Shown here one piece after another: positions 17,314 to 28,422 of a stretch of 64,000 bases of DNA (position 1 is the first letter of the stretch; every line of letters begins with the position of its first letter). The notes under the pieces are model-generated. The model saw only the letters and a list, made by a program, of their open reading frames with translations, had not been told where the DNA came from and did no database searches. A program made the position numbers and the translations under genes. The stretch is from Acinetobacter sp. ANC 4648 (GTDB lineage: Bacteria > Pseudomonadota > Gammaproteobacteria > Pseudomonadales > Moraxellaceae), in contig NZ_NEGI01000002.1 of assembly GCF_002135345.1 (NCBI RefSeq), forward strand, positions 434,001 through 498,000, read 5' to 3'.

Positions 17314-18105
17314 ATGACACAAGCAATCCATGACATCATGGAACTAGCTCCTCACATTCGTGTGTTAGATGAGTGGCAAGATTCCATTCCTGAGGATTTA
17401 TATATCCCCCCTGCCGCATTCGAAATTCTACTTGAACATTTCGAAGGACCGCTTGACTTCCTCATTTACCTGATTCAAAAAAATGGTTTTGATCTTTTAC
17501 AGCTAGATATAGCCCCTATCGCAGCACAATACTTGTCTTATATGCACAGTATGAAATCCCTAAATATCGAACTGACCGCTGACTATATGGTGATGGCTGC
17601 ACTACTAGCTGATTTAAAATCACGGTTATTATTGCCAAAACCAAAAACAATGGCGATTGAAAAAGATCCCAAACAAGAATTAATCGATCGCTTAGAAACC
17701 TATTTACGAATTAAACATGCTGCTGAACGACTGGGGCAAATGCCTGTTTTAGATCGTGATACATTTGTACCCAATGTTAGTCTTGGGCAAATTACGACAG
17801 TCTATGCAGGTTATGAGGCTGAAATGCTTCGCGATGCGTTATATTGCATTTTTAACCGCCCAGAACCCATTGTTCATAAAATTGAACAAGAACCTGTCTT
17901 GCTTGAAGAGCGTATTGCTTACATTGAACAGATGATTGATTCAGGTAGAGTACTTAGTTTTGATATGCTACTCAAACCGAGTCAAGGTCGAATGGGCATG
18001 GTGGTCACCTTTATGGCAATATTAGAACTGACGCGTCAACAAAAGATTCATATCATCGCTACAGGTGTAGAAGCGCCACTCGCCATTCAGGGAGTATCTG
18101 CATGA
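17314..18105 (+). CDS. scpA: Segregation and condensation protein A
   Basis: This is the kleisin subunit that bridges the heads of Smc in the Smc-ScpAB condensin. It has 263 aa. The N-terminal domain carries the hallmark FEGPLDFLIYLIQKNGFDLL and the segment YMVMAALLADLKSRLLLPKP. The C-terminal winged helix (about 195-260) ends the protein. The stop overlaps the scpB start by 4 nt. smc itself lies about 11 kb further on in this window. Having a full Smc-ScpAB set fits with Acinetobacter lacking MukBEF-type reliance. Confidence 0.94.
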   Translation: MTQAIHDIMELAPHIRVLDEWQDSIPEDLYIPPAAFEILLEHFEGPLDFLIYLIQKNGFDLLQLDIAPIAAQYLSYMHSMKSLNIELTADYMVMAALLADLKSRLLLPKPKTMAIEKDPKQELIDRLETYLRIKHAAERLGQMPVLDRDTFVPNVSLGQITTVYAGYEAEMLRDALYCIFNRPEPIVHKIEQEPVLLEERIAYIEQMIDSGRVLSFDMLLKPSQGRMGMVVTFMAILELTRQQKIHIIATGVEAPLAIQGVSA

Positions 18106-18692
18106 CGATCGATCAAAACATTGCTTTTCATGTCGATGAATTACATCATGAAGTACTAATGCAACTCGAAGCCATTATTTTTGCCAGCGATGCTCCTGTG
18201 TCTATTGCACGCTTAAAAGAAGCATTTCAAGAACAGTATTCAAAGCAGCATTTACGTCAATACTTGCAACAACTTGCAGTATTACAACATGGTCGTTCTA
18301 TTGAACTGGTTGAAACAGCGCAAGGTTATCGTTTCCAAGTGCGTGCAAAATACCGAAATACTATTGCCCAAGTTTGGCCTGAACGACCAACAAAATTATC
18401 TCCATCACTGTTAGAAATTGTTTCAGTGATCGCTTATCATCAGCCCGTAACTCGCGCTGATATTGAGCAAATACGAGGAGTAACGAATAATAGTCAAATA
18501 CTTCGGACATTATTCGAATGGAACTGGATTAAAGAATCAGGGTTTCGTGAACTCCCAGGAAGACCCACGTTGTTAGTTACAACGCCACAATTTTTAAATG
18601 CATTTGGCCTAGCATCTTTAGGTCAATTGCCTCCCCTGCAGGATGCCAAGGAAGCTTTTATGGTATTGGATGCGCAAGCTCCAAAATCATAA
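18102..18692 (+). CDS. scpB: Segregation and condensation protein B
   Basis: This is the dimeric winged-helix partner of ScpA. It has 196 aa. Two winged-helix domains are visible: about 15-90 (LEAIIFASDAPVSIARLKEAF) and about 100-175 (SLLEIVSVIAYHQPVTRADI, IRGVTNNSQILRTL, GRPTLL). It is translationally coupled to scpA by an ATGA overlap. rluB follows after 41 nt, the usual scpA-scpB-rluB arrangement. Confidence 0.94.
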   Translation: MTIDQNIAFHVDELHHEVLMQLEAIIFASDAPVSIARLKEAFQEQYSKQHLRQYLQQLAVLQHGRSIELVETAQGYRFQVRAKYRNTIAQVWPERPTKLSPSLLEIVSVIAYHQPVTRADIEQIRGVTNNSQILRTLFEWNWIKESGFRELPGRPTLLVTTPQFLNAFGLASLGQLPPLQDAKEAFMVLDAQAPKS

Positions 18693-18733
18693 ATAGGTGC
18701 ACTGTTGATCATTATTTCTAAGGTTATGCTGTC

Positions 18734-19855
18734 ATGAGTGAAAAATTGCAAAAGGTACTCGCACGAGTTGGACTAGGCTCTCGCCGTTATATGGAAGAAG
18801 TCATTGCTGCTGGTCGTGTAAGTGTCAACGGTCAAGTTGCTCAAGTGGGCGAACGGATCGAACCAACCGATGAGCTTCGTATCGATGGTCGTAAAGTTCA
18901 ATTCCAAATTGAAGATGAAATTCGCCGTCGCGTGATCATATACTATAAGCCAGAAGGTGAAATCTGTTCACGTAATGACCCTGAGTCACGTCCAACAGTT
19001 TTTGAACAATTACCTTCTATTCCAGGTGATCGTTGGGTGATGGTCGGCCGTCTGGACATCAACTCGACTGGCTTATTATTGTTCACAAATGATGGTGAAT
19101 TAGCGAATCGCTTAATGCACCCATCCAATGAAATTGAACGTGAATATGCCGTTCGTGTGATGGGTGAAGTTACCCCTAAAATACGTCAAAATATGACCAA
19201 TGGTGTTGTTTTAGATGATGGCCCAGCGAAGTTTGAATCATTCTCTGAAATTGGTGGTGAAGGAATTAACCGCTGGTATCAAGTTGTGGTTAAAGAAGGT
19301 CGTAACCGTGAAGTTCGCCGTATTTTTGAATCACAAGGTTTAAAAGTTAGCCGTTTATTGCGTACTCGTTATGGCACTGTAATTCTGCCACGTGAACTGC
19401 GTACTGGTCGTTGGATTGAACTGGATAAAAATGATATCGACAACTTAACCAAAGCGGTCGAGCTTAAGCCACGTCAAGGTACTGGCTTATATGGTATGGC
19501 AAAACGTCGTACTGAACGTATGCAAGAAAAACCTTTAGCTGCTCGTCGTGGTGGTTATTTACGTCAACAACGTCGAGATGAAGGGTCTGAGAATGGCCAA
19601 GAAGGACAACAGCAACAACGTCCAGATTTCCGCCAAGCGCTACAAGACAATCGTAATACCAACCGTTTTAGCAATCGCAATACTCAACGTACTGAACAAC
19701 GTAGTGAACGCACCGAGCAACGTGCTCCACGTTCAGAGCCGAATGGCAACAGTAATGATCGCAATGGTAACACTCTCGATAATCAAAATCGTGGTGAAAA
19801 TAAATTTGCTCAACGTAAACCATTTGGTATGAACAAAGGCTTTAAGAAGTTTTAA
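18734..19855 (+). CDS. rluB: 23S rRNA pseudouridine(2605) synthase
   Basis: The enzyme converts a uridine of 23S rRNA (U2605 in Escherichia coli) to pseudouridine. It has 373 aa. An S4 RNA-binding domain at 1-60 (KLQKVLARVGLGSRR) is followed by the RsuA-type catalytic domain with GRLDINSTGLLLF, where Asp108 is the nucleophile. From about residue 245 to the end is a long disordered tail rich in Arg, Gln and Asn. This tail explains the extra length compared with the catalytic core. The family name RluB, rather than RluE/F, is supported by the scpAB neighbours. Confidence 0.93.
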   Translation: MSEKLQKVLARVGLGSRRYMEEVIAAGRVSVNGQVAQVGERIEPTDELRIDGRKVQFQIEDEIRRRVIIYYKPEGEICSRNDPESRPTVFEQLPSIPGDRWVMVGRLDINSTGLLLFTNDGELANRLMHPSNEIEREYAVRVMGEVTPKIRQNMTNGVVLDDGPAKFESFSEIGGEGINRWYQVVVKEGRNREVRRIFESQGLKVSRLLRTRYGTVILPRELRTGRWIELDKNDIDNLTKAVELKPRQGTGLYGMAKRRTERMQEKPLAARRGGYLRQQRRDEGSENGQEGQQQQRPDFRQALQDNRNTNRFSNRNTQRTEQRSERTEQRAPRSEPNGNSNDRNGNTLDNQNRGENKFAQRKPFGMNKGFKKF

Positions 19856-19871
19856 TTTCTAAAGTACTGCA

Positions 19872-19907
19872 TTAGAAAAAGCCACTCTCAAATAGTGGCT
19901 TTTTTAT
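19872..19907. terminator. Terminator between rluB and bioD
   Basis: AAAAAGCCACT / AGTGGCTTTTT with loop CTCAAAT. It can serve both convergent transcripts. Confidence 0.85.
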
Positions 19908-19937
19908 TTTCAAAATAAAAACTTAACCCATTTATCT

Positions 19938-20603
19938 TCAATCCATCAATGGATCTTTATGCTGAACCACGGGAATATCAATCCATTGCGCATTAGGGAA
20001 ATTTTGAGCTAAATAAGTTTTAAGATATTCAGAAGTATCTTTAGAGATAATTGCATCCTGTGACTCATCATTCAAATTATACGCCAAGGCATATAACGGC
20101 AAACCTCTTATTTTTAAGGCTTCAAGGCTCAATAATGTATGATTAATACTGCCCAAGCGACCGGAGCTGACTAAAATTACAGGAAACTTTTTCTGTGCAA
20201 TATAATCAATCGTCAATAATTCCGTGGTTAAAGGCACCATCAAACCACCTGCGCCTTCTAATAACACCACATCATATTTTTCAGCCAATTGTAGAGTTGC
20301 ATCTGCAATTTTTTGAAAATCAATTTCACGAGCATCAATCTTGGTGGCTAAATGTGGTGATGCAGGATAAGTAAAAATTTCAGGCATTGTGAGCTTGGTC
20401 ATATCTTCAGGAAACCAGCCCATTCCCATGATTTCACGATGCTGCTGAATATCTTCTGAAATATCAACATTACCAGTCTGAATTAACTTCTGAGTAATAA
20501 CTTTTTTCCCATGTTCGCTCCACAATTTTGCCAAATAACCTGTCGCAAAAGTTTTACCAATTCCAGTATCAATACCACTTACAAAATAAACTGGGCCGCT
20601 CAT
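19938..20603 (-). CDS. bioD: Dethiobiotin synthetase
   Basis: This ATP-dependent enzyme closes the ureido ring of dethiobiotin from DAPA and CO2. It has 221 aa. The P-loop is GIDTGIGKT near the N-terminus, with Lys at about 38 (KKVITQKLIQTGN) and the LLEGAGGLMVPL block. The start at 20603 is chosen because it overlaps the bioC stop by 4 nt and begins MSGPVYFVSG, as expected. It is the last gene of bioA-bioF-bioC-bioD. Confidence 0.95.
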   Translation of the reverse strand: MSGPVYFVSGIDTGIGKTFATGYLAKLWSEHGKKVITQKLIQTGNVDISEDIQQHREIMGMGWFPEDMTKLTMPEIFTYPASPHLATKIDAREIDFQKIADATLQLAEKYDVVLLEGAGGLMVPLTTELLTIDYIAQKKFPVILVSSGRLGSINHTLLSLEALKIRGLPLYALAYNLNDESQDAIISKDTSEYLKTYLAQNFPNAQWIDIPVVQHKDPLMD

Positions 20604-21391
20604 GGCTTTCTCCGTGCAATACAATAAATAGGGTGATAGCTCAATGGATAGCATTGCTGAGCAGATGAGTTCGTCTCTAAAAATTGTTGATAATCCAAAT
20701 AAAACTGCTGTAGAGATTGTTTCGTCCAACGATGCTTAGCCGCAGTGGCCGTCACTCCAGTCGCTTTGAGATGCTGTAACACCAATTTAGGATGCTCAAA
20801 ATATAACGTTTCCATAGTTTCTGACAAATATAGCACTTCAAAACCATGCGTAATGAGTTTCTCTTGGATGGCTTGCATCGAGAGATAATTTAAACCTTGT
20901 CCCGTCAGAGTTTTTATTTGTTTCAGATTGTGCTGACCAAATGTAGAAAAACAGAAATAGCTCCCATCGTCTAATGCAACATCACATTTTTTAAAAATCA
21001 CATCTAAATCGGCAAGCCATTGCAATACTGAACTTGAAGCAACCAGATCTAAATTCGTAGGAAATTCAATTTTTTCAGCATCACCCACGTGCCATACAAT
21101 TTTTTCTTGATGAGAAAAATGTTGCTGCACTTCCGGATAAAGATCATTCAATATCAATTGTTGAAGTGGTAAGCTTTGCAGCATTAAATGGCTTAAATTG
21201 CCAGAACCACAACCTATTTCAAAGACTCGATTTAGTTGAGTATCCCCAAGATATTGCTGCATCAACTGCAGCAAATGCTGACAAATCTTTTTTTGTACGA
21301 CTGCATGTTGAGTATAACTCGCTCCAGCTTTAGCAAAACGTTGCGCCACTTGAGATTTATCAATTTTCACAGTATTCACGCGTATACTCAC
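20600..21391 (-). CDS. bioC: Malonyl-ACP O-methyltransferase
   Basis: This SAM-dependent enzyme masks the malonyl carboxyl so that the fatty acid pathway can build the pimelate chain. It has 263 aa. It begins with a KSQVAQRFAKAGASYTQHA helix typical of BioC. The SAM motif I is VFEIGCGSGNLS at about 56-67, followed by ASSVLQWLADL. It overlaps bioF and bioD by 4 nt each, so all four genes are translationally coupled. Confidence 0.93.
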   Translation of the reverse strand: MSIRVNTVKIDKSQVAQRFAKAGASYTQHAVVQKKICQHLLQLMQQYLGDTQLNRVFEIGCGSGNLSHLMLQSLPLQQLILNDLYPEVQQHFSHQEKIVWHVGDAEKIEFPTNLDLVASSSVLQWLADLDVIFKKCDVALDDGSYFCFSTFGQHNLKQIKTLTGQGLNYLSMQAIQEKLITHGFEVLYLSETMETLYFEHPKLVLQHLKATGVTATAAKHRWTKQSLQQFYLDYQQFLETNSSAQQCYPLSYHPIYCIARRKP

Positions 21392-22545
21392 AACAATATG
21401 GCCAGTTGGTCAAGATCTGCTTGAGTGATTTGAGTGGTTAAACAAATGCGTAACCGTGAACCATTTTTGGGTACAGTTGGTGGTCGCACTGGCATGATAT
21501 AGAAACCCGCTTGCTGTAGTTGCTTAGCTTTATCCACAGTTTTTTGTGATTCCCCAATAATTACAGGGACGATGTGTGAGGTCGATGGACAGTCAAAGCC
21601 TTGAGCTCGAACTACTTGTTGTAAAGACTGACTTATTTTATGTAAGTGCTGACGTTGTAGATTTAAATTCAACACTTTTTGAAAAATAAAGTTCGTCCAT
21701 GCCATACAAATTGGGGGTTGAGCTGTACTAAAAATGAGGGGCCGCATGCTATTAATCAAATAATCACGAATGATGGCATGACAAATTAAATAGCCACCGA
21801 CAGAAGCTAAAGCTTTACCAAATGTACCGACCAAAAAATCAATCTCATCGATTACCCCATATTGTTCCGCACAACCTAATCCTTGCTGACCACGCACCCC
21901 AATCGCATGTGCTTCATCGACATACAGCATGACTTTTGAAAATTGCCGTTTAATCTGAACCAATTCTGCTAAGTCTGTTTCATCTCCATCCATACTGAAA
22001 ATCGATTCTGTTACGACAATAATTCGATCAAAAGCATCATCTTGATGATACTTTTTTAACAGTTGTGCTAGATGTGGTAAATCATTATGCCGATAACGAA
22101 CATATTTCGCTGTAGATAAGCGAATACCATCAATCATACTGGCATGTACCAATTTATCCGCCAAGATTAAAGTTCGAGAGTCACTCAAAGCGGGTAAAAT
22201 TCCAATATTCATGTGATAGCCACTGTTAAATAGCAGTGCTGAACGCTCATGAAAAGCTTGGCTCAAACTGGTTTCTAATTGTGCATATTCAGGGAAATTT
22301 CCAGTTAATAAACGCGAGGATGAGGCACTCATCACTCTAAATTGATTTGGTGTTTCATCAAAAAACTGTTCGTGCAGCTGTGTATCTGATGCTAAACCTA
22401 AATAATCATTAGATGCTAAATTCAGCATTTGATGCTGATGGATTTTTATATAACGACCTTGCTGAACATTGCTCGTAAATTGACGTAAATTACCATGTTG
22501 TTTTAAATCATCCAGTTGTGCTGCATAGCTATCAAGCAAACTCAT
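21388..22545 (-). CDS. bioF: 8-amino-7-oxononanoate synthase
   Basis: This PLP enzyme condenses pimeloyl-ACP with alanine. It has 385 aa. It shows [10 protein letters not shown] near the N-terminus, the [12 protein letters not shown] block and [12 protein letters not shown], with the PLP lysine. The start overlaps the bioA stop by 4 nt. Length and motifs are normal for BioF. Confidence 0.95.
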   Translation of the reverse strand: MSLLDSYAAQLDDLKQHGNLRQFTSNVQQGRYIKIHQHQMLNLASNDYLGLASDTQLHEQFFDETPNQFRVMSASSSRLLTGNFPEYAQLETSLSQAFHERSALLFNSGYHMNIGILPALSDSRTLILADKLVHASMIDGIRLSTAKYVRYRHNDLPHLAQLLKKYHQDDAFDRIIVVTESIFSMDGDETDLAELVQIKRQFSKVMLYVDEAHAIGVRGQQGLGCAEQYGVIDEIDFLVGTFGKALASVGGYLICHAIIRDYLINSMRPLIFSTAQPPICMAWTNFIFQKVLNLNLQRQHLHKISQSLQQVVRAQGFDCPSTSHIVPVIIGESQKTVDKAKQLQQAGFYIMPVRPPTVPKNGSRLRICLTTQITQADLDQLAILL

Positions 22546-23837
22546 GCTGATACCTCTTGCAGGTTTTCAACAACTACAACCAATTGTTCTAATAATGTTT
22601 TCAACTCATTTTCAGTAATGATATACGGGGGCATGACATACACCAACTTGCCGAATGGGCGGATCCAGATGCCACGTTTAACGAACTCTTGTTGTAGCAT
22701 TTGCATATTGATATTAAACGTCAGCTCCACCACACCAATAGCTCCTAATACACGAACATCTTTAACAAAATCAAGTCGTGCTAAAGCCTGTAAATGTTGT
22801 GTTAATTGTTGTTCAATACGCTGAATATTACTTTGCCAATCTTGTGCTAAAAGTAATTGAGTGCTTTTAACAGCGACAGCGCATGCCAATGGATTTGCCA
22901 TAAAAGTTGGGCCATGCATAAACACGCCCGCTTCACCTTGACTTAACATTTCTGCAACATGCTTGGTCGTTAAAGTAACCGAAAGCGTCATGTATCCACC
23001 CGTTAAGCCCTTTCCAATACACATAATATCAGGCTCAACTTGGGCATGCTCCCATGCAAATAGCTTCCCTGTCCGCCCAAATCCGGTGGCAATTTCATCA
23101 AAAATTAAAAGAATATTATATTTTGTACACAGTAATTTAGCTTGGCGTAAATATTCAGGATGATAAAAACGCATACCACCTGCACCTTGTACAATTGGTT
23201 CCAAAATCAACCCTGCGATGCTTTGATGATGTTGCGATAAAGTCCGTTCCAATTCAGTAATATCTGTTTGATTCCACTCTTGATAAAAACCGACCTGAGG
23301 AGCTGGCACAAAAATACGATTCGGTAAACTAGAACCAAATATCTGATGCATTCCTGTGACGGGATCACACACGGACATCGCATTCCAAGTATCACCGTGA
23401 TAGCCCGAACGTGGGGTAACAAAATTAGTTTTTTGAGTGTTTCCTTGTGAAGTCCAATATTGCACTGCCATTTTTAATGCAACTTCGACAGCAACTGAAC
23501 CTGAATCAGCATAGAAAATTTTATCTAGACTGGGTGGAGTAATTTTAAGCAGTAGTTTACCAAGCTCAATCGCAGGTTCGTGAGTAAAGCCACCAAACAT
23601 AATATGTGACATATTTTGCAATTGATCAGTGACTGCCTGATTCAGTTCGGGATGATTATAACCATGAATCGCACACCACCAAGAAGACATACCATCAATC
23701 AATTGACGTCCATCTTCTAGTTCGATGATTGCGCCATAGGCCTTTTTTACTTTAAAAGTAGGTAAAGGCTGAGTCATAGAAGTATAAGGATGCCAAAGAT
23801 GTGCAAGATCAAATTCTAAATCCGTTAACTCAAGCAT
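22542..23837 (-). CDS. bioA: Adenosylmethionine-8-amino-7-oxononanoate aminotransferase
   Basis: This PLP aminotransferase makes DAPA using SAM as amino donor. It has 431 aa. It shows HLWHPYTSM at the N-terminus, [35 protein letters not shown], and the PLP lysine in [11 protein letters not shown]. The ATG at 23837 follows an AGAGG/TTAGG purine stretch. It is the first gene of the bioAFCD unit. The 95-nt gap upstream holds a 9-bp palindrome CCTGTCAGG (23884-23892) that might be regulatory. bioB is absent from the cluster. Confidence 0.96.
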   Translation of the reverse strand: MLELTDLEFDLAHLWHPYTSMTQPLPTFKVKKAYGAIIELEDGRQLIDGMSSWWCAIHGYNHPELNQAVTDQLQNMSHIMFGGFTHEPAIELGKLLLKITPPSLDKIFYADSGSVAVEVALKMAVQYWTSQGNTQKTNFVTPRSGYHGDTWNAMSVCDPVTGMHQIFGSSLPNRIFVPAPQVGFYQEWNQTDITELERTLSQHHQSIAGLILEPIVQGAGGMRFYHPEYLRQAKLLCTKYNILLIFDEIATGFGRTGKLFAWEHAQVEPDIMCIGKGLTGGYMTLSVTLTTKHVAEMLSQGEAGVFMHGPTFMANPLACAVAVKSTQLLLAQDWQSNIQRIEQQLTQHLQALARLDFVKDVRVLGAIGVVELTFNINMQMLQQEFVKRGIWIRPFGKLVYVMPPYIITENELKTLLEQLVVVVENLQEVSA

Positions 23838-23932
23838 CCTAACCTCTAGGCTTATTGCACATTACATTGCCCTTGATCTTAAACCTGTCAGGAATAAAAA
23901 TAAATTGCGATTTTCACCAGTTATCTGCATGT

Positions 23933-24682
23933 TTATTCTATTTTCTGTAAATATTGGCATATTTTATGACTTACTGTTTCAAAATTAAAAATAGGGAAGC
24001 CATGTGAGCCTTGAATCAATTCGACTTCTAAAAACTTTGCATTGAATTGTTGGATATTCTCGACTACTTTGCAGCTAACTAATGCATCTTGCTCAAACAG
24101 AATATGATACTGCTGTCCTTGATAATTTTTTAAGATATCAACCACATTTAGCTGTTCAAGTAATACTAGACCTTGTTCTAATAAACTTATGGGTTGAGCT
24201 TGAATTAAACTTTGCAAAATAGCGAAATCTGTTTTGCTACTATCAACACCCTGACACACCATATATCCAAAACGTTTTAAAGTCGTGATCGCATCACGCT
24301 GAAAGGCATGTTTAAAAGCTTGAAAAGTTGCTTGTGGCATTGCTGTTGGCCACACCTCATTTGCTACAAAACACGGATTAGATGCTAAGGTGATTAATAT
24401 TTTTTTTTCCGCATACTGCCGTTCAATCTGATCAACCAATAAAGTGGCAAGTTGCCCACCCAATGACCAGCCAACAATCACATCGTATGGATATGCCAAT
24501 TCAACCTTTTGTTGTAACACCTCAGGGTCAAGAGCATTAAAAATATTGATGAGATCAACAGAATGTCTACGATGTTGTAATATCAGTTTTAGAGAATCAA
24601 GTAGCTGTGTACCACTGCCCCAACCTGTAATTAGTAAAATACTTTTTTTCAATCTACTCTCAAAATAAAAACACAGAACCAT
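23933..24682 (-). CDS. bioH: Alpha/beta hydrolase, probable BioH-type pimeloyl-ACP methyl esterase
   Basis: The protein has 249 aa with the alpha/beta-hydrolase fold. The nucleophile elbow is GWSLGGQLA with Ser73. A segment TLASNPCFVANEVWP parallels the ASSPCF-x6-WP block of Escherichia coli BioH. The catalytic His is likely in GSHGFP near the C-terminus. Its place immediately upstream of bioA in the same direction supports a role in releasing pimeloyl-ACP from its methyl ester. The start is uncertain: ATG at 24682 has no good ribosome site, while TTG at 24652 follows GAGAG closely. Confidence 0.72.
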   Translation of the reverse strand: MVLCFYFESRLKKSILLITGWGSGTQLLDSLKLILQHRRHSVDLINIFNALDPEVLQQKVELAYPYDVIVGWSLGGQLATLLVDQIERQYAEKKILITLASNPCFVANEVWPTAMPQATFQAFKHAFQRDAITTLKRFGYMVCQGVDSSKTDFAILQSLIQAQPISLLEQGLVLLEQLNVVDILKNYQGQQYHILFEQDALVSCKVVENIQQFNAKFLEVELIQGSHGFPIFNFETVSHKICQYLQKIE

Positions 24683-24786
24683 CAGCAGTATATAAAAACT
24701 TTGCTCATAGTAACTGTATTAAAATCATCAAAATTCGCACAGATCACCCCTAACAATTTGCTAAAATAAAATATTACTTAACTGAG

Positions 24787-25371
24787 ATGAACAATATGAA
24801 CTACACAAGAATATTCAACATCAGTTTACTTTGTATCAGTACAACACTGGGTTTCATCCCGTTGAGTCATGCTGAAAATTCTATTTTTTCTCAAGTTCAA
24901 TCAGATCAAAAACAATGGGTTGGTCAACCTGCCCCAGCTTTCAAATTACAAGATCAAAATGGCAAATGGCACGAACTCAATCAATATAAAGGCAAATGGA
25001 TTGTTCTCTATTTTTATCCAAAAGATAATTCTCCTGGATGTACCCAAGAAGCCAATCAATTCAAAGCACTATATCCTCAATTTCTCAAAAATAATGCTGT
25101 CGTTTTAGGCGTAAGTTTAGATGATGTAAAATCTCATCAAAACTTTTCAAACAAGCTCGGACTACCTTTCCCTATTTTGGCAGATAATAATCATCAATTA
25201 GCCAATCAATTGGGTATCGTACGAAACTTAGGGATTACTAAAATCGCCAAAAGAGAAACCTTTTTAATCGATCCTCAAGGGATTGTGATTTATCACTATA
25301 GCAGTGTAAATACACAAACCCATGCTGGGCAAGTACTGGCAGATATTCAAAAATTTGCCAAAGGTAAATAA
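24787..25371 (+). CDS. Exported peroxiredoxin (AhpC/TSA, BCP-like)
   Basis: This is a thiol peroxidase predicted to act in the periplasm. It has 194 aa. Residues 1-29 form a signal peptide ending SHA. The peroxiredoxin fold follows with the peroxidatic Cys85 in YPKDNSPGCTQEA, the BCP-type signature, then GVSLDD and LGITKIAKRETFLID. BCP enzymes are usually cytoplasmic, so the export signal is a notable variation. An alternative start three codons later (24796) is equally possible. It is divergent from the bio operon. Confidence 0.85.
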   Translation: MNNMNYTRIFNISLLCISTTLGFIPLSHAENSIFSQVQSDQKQWVGQPAPAFKLQDQNGKWHELNQYKGKWIVLYFYPKDNSPGCTQEANQFKALYPQFLKNNAVVLGVSLDDVKSHQNFSNKLGLPFPILADNNHQLANQLGIVRNLGITKIAKRETFLIDPQGIVIYHYSSVNTQTHAGQVLADIQKFAKGK

Positions 25372-25540
25372 TCTCAGCTCAAATTTATTCAAGCTTCAAA
25401 GTAATTCGCTCTCTGTTAAAAACAGGCAGCGACTATCTACCTAAAATGAAAATTCTTAAAGTAGTGTTGGTAAGTTCAAAACTAATTCATATTTTGGCTT
25501 TTGATTACTATCCTCCCATCATTACGAAAAATTAAAAGCA

Positions 25541-25571
25541 TAAAAAACCCAGTAAAAACTGGGTTCTTATG
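25541..25571. terminator. Terminator between peroxiredoxin and bacterioferritin genes
   Basis: AAAAACCCAGT / ACTGGGTTCTT with loop AAAA. It is placed 16 nt beyond the bacterioferritin stop. It serves mainly the minus strand. Confidence 0.75.
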
Positions 25572-25586
25572 ATTCAAAGATCAATT

Positions 25587-26051
25587 TTACATTTGTGATT
25601 GAATATAGTTTTGTAAGCCAATCAATTCAATTAAACGAATTTGTTTTTCCAACCAGTAAGTATGATCTTCTTCAGTATCACTCATTTGTTGGCGTAACAT
25701 TTCACGTGTCACGAAATCGCCTTTTTCTTCACAAAGTTTGACACCTTGAGCTAATTTTTCACGCACATGATATTCCAGTTTTAAATCAGCTTTGAGACAG
25801 GCAATGATATCCTCTCCAACTTCAACCTCATCACGATTCATATTCGGTGTACCTTCAAGGAACAGAACACGGCGAATAATCGAATCAGCATGCGCTGCTT
25901 CTTCTTGCATTTCATGATCGATACGTTGGAAGATTTTGCTTAAGCCCCAATCTTCATACATACGGGAGTGAATAAGATACTGATCACGAGCAGCCAGCTC
26001 ACCACCGATCAACATGTTGAGATAATCTATAACTTCTGGATTGCCACGCAT
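25587..26051 (-). CDS. bfr: Bacterioferritin-family iron storage protein, FtnA-like, heme ligand absent
   Basis: The protein has 154 aa with the four-helix ferritin fold. Ferroxidase ligands Glu18, Tyr25, Glu51 and His54 are present. The later EEDHTYWLE segment supplies the remaining Glu/His. Position 52, the Met that binds heme in Escherichia coli Bfr, is Ala here. The sequence closely resembles the Pseudomonas aeruginosa FtnA/BfrA type (opening M[11 protein letters not shown] and the SRMYEDWG segment). It may therefore form heme-poor or mixed shells. The start at 26051 has GGAG upstream; the upstream extension to 26108 is spurious. Confidence 0.93.
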   Translation of the reverse strand: MRGNPEVIDYLNMLIGGELAARDQYLIHSRMYEDWGLSKIFQRIDHEMQEEAAHADSIIRRVLFLEGTPNMNRDEVEVGEDIIACLKADLKLEYHVREKLAQGVKLCEEKGDFVTREMLRQQMSDTEEDHTYWLEKQIRLIELIGLQNYIQSQM

Positions 26052-26300
26052 TTCAATTACTCCATACCCTTTTATAGTGATTATGGACACATTTAACACA
26101 GATTGCAAAATTTTAAATTTGTAAGTTCATGATTTTTATAAAATAAAAATGAGAAGCATACGCATTTACAGCGCAAGTTCCAACAATTTCCACATATAAA
26201 ATAAGCCTTTGCAAAATTTAATTCATTTCACAAAGGTGTTTTCAAGCTTCAAATACATATTTTAAAATTTGTAACTATTAAAAATGCGTCTTATTTAAAC

Positions 26301-28349
<2,049 letters not shown>

Positions 28350-28358
28350 TCACCATAT

Positions 28359-28380
28359 AAAAGGGCGGAAAATTCCGCCC
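28359..28380 (-). terminator. Hairpin/attenuator between zipA and ligA
   Basis: The perfect stem GGGCGGAA / TTCCGCCC is followed on the minus strand by TTTT. It lies between the zipA stop and the ligA start. It is strong enough to terminate at least part of the upstream transcript. Confidence 0.65.
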
Positions 28381-28422
28381 AAGATTATTTCAATTCATTA
28401 TAAATCAATTTTGATTCCGCAT

